Assembly (NCBI GenBank): GCA_964480445.1
Contig: CAYZPB010000047.1
Coordinates: forward strand, 1-6,956
Source of the DNA: CAYZPB01 sp964480445
GTDB taxonomy: Bacteria > Bacillota > Bacilli > Tepidibacillales > Tepidibacillaceae
Direction of reading: 5' to 3'
Length of the DNA stretch: 6,956 nucleotides
The position numbers and the translations under genes were made by a program. The notes beneath the pieces were generated by a model. It saw only the letters and a program-made list of their open reading frames with translations, ran no database searches and was not told the origin of the DNA. Positions 5,655-6,956 of this stretch are shown one piece after another. How positions within the stretch are numbered: the stretch's first letter is position 1; the number at the start of each line of letters is the position of its first letter.

Positions 5655-6956
5655 TTACTTATTAACAGATTTTATATATTCAGCTGCTTTGTTAAGAGCA
5701 GCAGCTACCTTTGTTGGATCCTTGCCGCCAGCCTGTGCCATATCAGGACGACCGCCGCCACCGCCGTCAACCTCTTTGGCAGCCATAGCTACTAAGTGAC
5801 CTGCATGGTAGCCTAGCTTTACTAAATCGTCAGAAACTGCAGCTACTAGATTTATTTTACCATCATTTGTACTAGCAATCAAAATAATTCCTGACCCCAG
5901 CTTTTGTTTAAGCTCATCAACCAGGTTACGTACCGTTCCGATATCAGTTAATGCCACCTCTGCCGCAAGTACTTTTATCCCCGCAACTTCCTCAACACTA
6001 TTCAATAAATCGACTGATACTTCACTACTCTGTCTAGCTTTTAATGATTCATTCACACGCTTAAGCTCATATATTGTCTGCTGTAAGCCTAAAACTTTCT
6101 CTTTAACTGCTAAAGGCTTACTCTTTAAGTCCAAGGCAAGCTGACGTAAATATTCACTCTGTTCGTTCAAATATTCAAAAGCATAGCGACCAGTAACAGC
6201 TTCAATCCTCCGGATTCCTGCACCAATGCTACTCTCACCAACTATTTTAAAGAGTCCAATAGCTGCCGAATTGACAACATGACAGCCGCCGCATAACTCT
6301 AGGCTATAGTCCCCAATCTTAACTACGCGCACTTTATCACCATACTTCTCACCAAATAAAGCTAATGCTCCCAGTTCTTTTGCCTCGCCGATATCTTTTA
6401 CATTAACACTGACCGGCAAATTAGCCCAGATTTGTTCATTAACTTTAGCTTCAATCTGTTGCAGCTCTTTTTCCGTTACAGCACTGAAGTGTGAAAAGTC
6501 AAAGCGCAGTTTATCGTAAGAGACCAGTGATCCCGCTTGATTCACATGCTCACCCAATACCTCTTTTAATGCCTGATGTAATAAGTGCGTTGCTGTATGA
6601 TTTTTAGTAACACTATTACGGATTGTTGAATCAATTTTAGCAGTAACTTCCATCCCTACCTTGATTGTGCCACTAACTGCTTCCACAAAATGTAAGTGTT
6701 GACCATTTGGTGCTATCGTTACATCTAGAACCTGTAATTCACCACTCTCAGCAGTAATCAAACCTTGGTCAGCAATCTGTCCCCCACTCTCTGCATAAAA
6801 GGGAGTTTCAGCTAGCAGGACCTTGGCTTTATCACCAGCCTCTAGCTCTTCTACAAGTTCATTATCAACAATCAGATGTGTAATTACTGTCTGCAGCTCA
6901 AGATCGGTATAACCTACAAACTGACTATCGGCAGTAATTTCGCCGATAATTCCACC
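5655..6956 (-). CDS. alaS: Alanyl-tRNA synthetase, C-terminal half (5' end outside window)
   Basis: The frame is open from the window edge at 6956 to TAA at 5655, giving 433 residues of an enzyme that is normally about 875, so the catalytic N-terminal half lies outside. The fragment begins in the region preceding editing, with TPFYAESGGQIAD at about 51-63, a signature of AlaS. The editing domain follows, which removes mischarged Ser or Gly: HTATH (120-124) and CGGCH (222-226) provide the zinc-site residues H120, H124, C222 and H226. A coiled-coil-like stretch (about 260-310) leads to the C-Ala/DHHA1 domain with the glycine-rich GGGGGRPDMAQAGG (398-411). The TTG at 6761 that could be read as a start is internal. 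The more common form of the zinc motif is CGGTH, so the CGGCH form adds a cysteine. Confidence 0.97.
   Translation of the reverse strand, partial: GGIIGEITADSQFVGYTDLELQTVITHLIVDNELVEELEAGDKAKVLLAETPFYAESGGQIADQGLITAESGELQVLDVTIAPNGQHLHFVEAVSGTIKVGMEVTAKIDSTIRNSVTKNHTATHLLHQALKEVLGEHVNQAGSLVSYDKLRFDFSHFSAVTEKELQQIEAKVNEQIWANLPVSVNVKDIGEAKELGALALFGEKYGDKVRVVKIGDYSLELCGGCHVVNSAAIGLFKIVGESSIGAGIRRIEAVTGRYAFEYLNEQSEYLRQLALDLKSKPLAVKEKVLGLQQTIYELKRVNESLKARQSSEVSVDLLNSVEEVAGIKVLAAEVALTDIGTVRNLVDELKQKLGSGIILIASTNDGKINLVAAVSDDLVKLGYHAGHLVAMAAKEVDGGGGGRPDMAQAGGKDPTKVAAALNKAAEYIKSVNK

Noticed and set aside
5270..5799. Two plus-strand open frames of 75-80 codons across ruvX, ireB and alaS
   Set aside because: Both are antisense to highly conserved proteins. 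The proline run in one comes from the glycine codons of the AlaS C-terminal domain.
5655..6761. A separate AlaX-type editing protein starting at TTG 6761
   Set aside because: The frame is continuous with upstream AlaS sequence (FYAESGGQIAD) to the window edge, and no ribosome binding site precedes 6761.

Overview
The window is an AT-rich chromosomal segment with every gene on the minus strand. It carries the conserved Bacillota (Firmicutes) order alaS - ireB/reoM (yrzL) - ruvX (yrrK) - yrzB - mltG (yrrL) - trmR (yrrM) - trhP1 (yrrN) - trhP2 (yrrO). That order, the strong GGAGG-type ribosome binding sites, the TTG starts and the U-tract terminators all point to a low-GC Gram-positive bacterium, Bacilli or Clostridia in type. 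The species cannot be named from the sequence. In Bacillus subtilis the same cluster goes on to udk and greA. Here it ends after trhP2 and is followed by small lipoprotein genes.

Layout in transcription order, from high to low coordinates. 6956-5655: C-terminal half of alaS, cut by the window edge. 5639-5361: ireB/reoM. 5360-4935: ruvX. 4929-4660: yrzB. A strong intrinsic terminator at 4648-4612 closes this first unit. 4557-3520: mltG, whose real start is well inside the longest open frame. 3513-2869: trmR. 2866-2030: trhP1. 2016-760: trhP2. A short AT-rich stretch (759-658) with a plausible sigma-A promoter precedes a 104-residue lipoprotein gene (657-343), which has its own terminator (336-291). 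A second, related lipoprotein gene starts with TTG at 253 and runs off the window at position 1.

Functionally there are three groups. The first unit combines alanyl-tRNA synthesis, a kinase-controlled switch for peptidoglycan synthesis (IreB/ReoM), a YqgF/RuvX nuclease linked to pre-16S rRNA processing, and the acidic DUF1292 protein YrzB. The second unit starts with the lytic transglycosylase MltG and then holds what looks like a complete pathway for 5-methoxyuridine at tRNA wobble position 34: two U32 proteins (TrhP1/TrhP2) for hydroxylation to ho5U and TrmR for methylation to mo5U. The third group is a tandem pair of small lipoproteins of unknown function with a shared C-terminal helical motif.

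Most of the window is conserved housekeeping DNA. The least explained part is the tandem lipoprotein family at 1-657. No mobile element, CRISPR array, tRNA or rRNA gene was seen.
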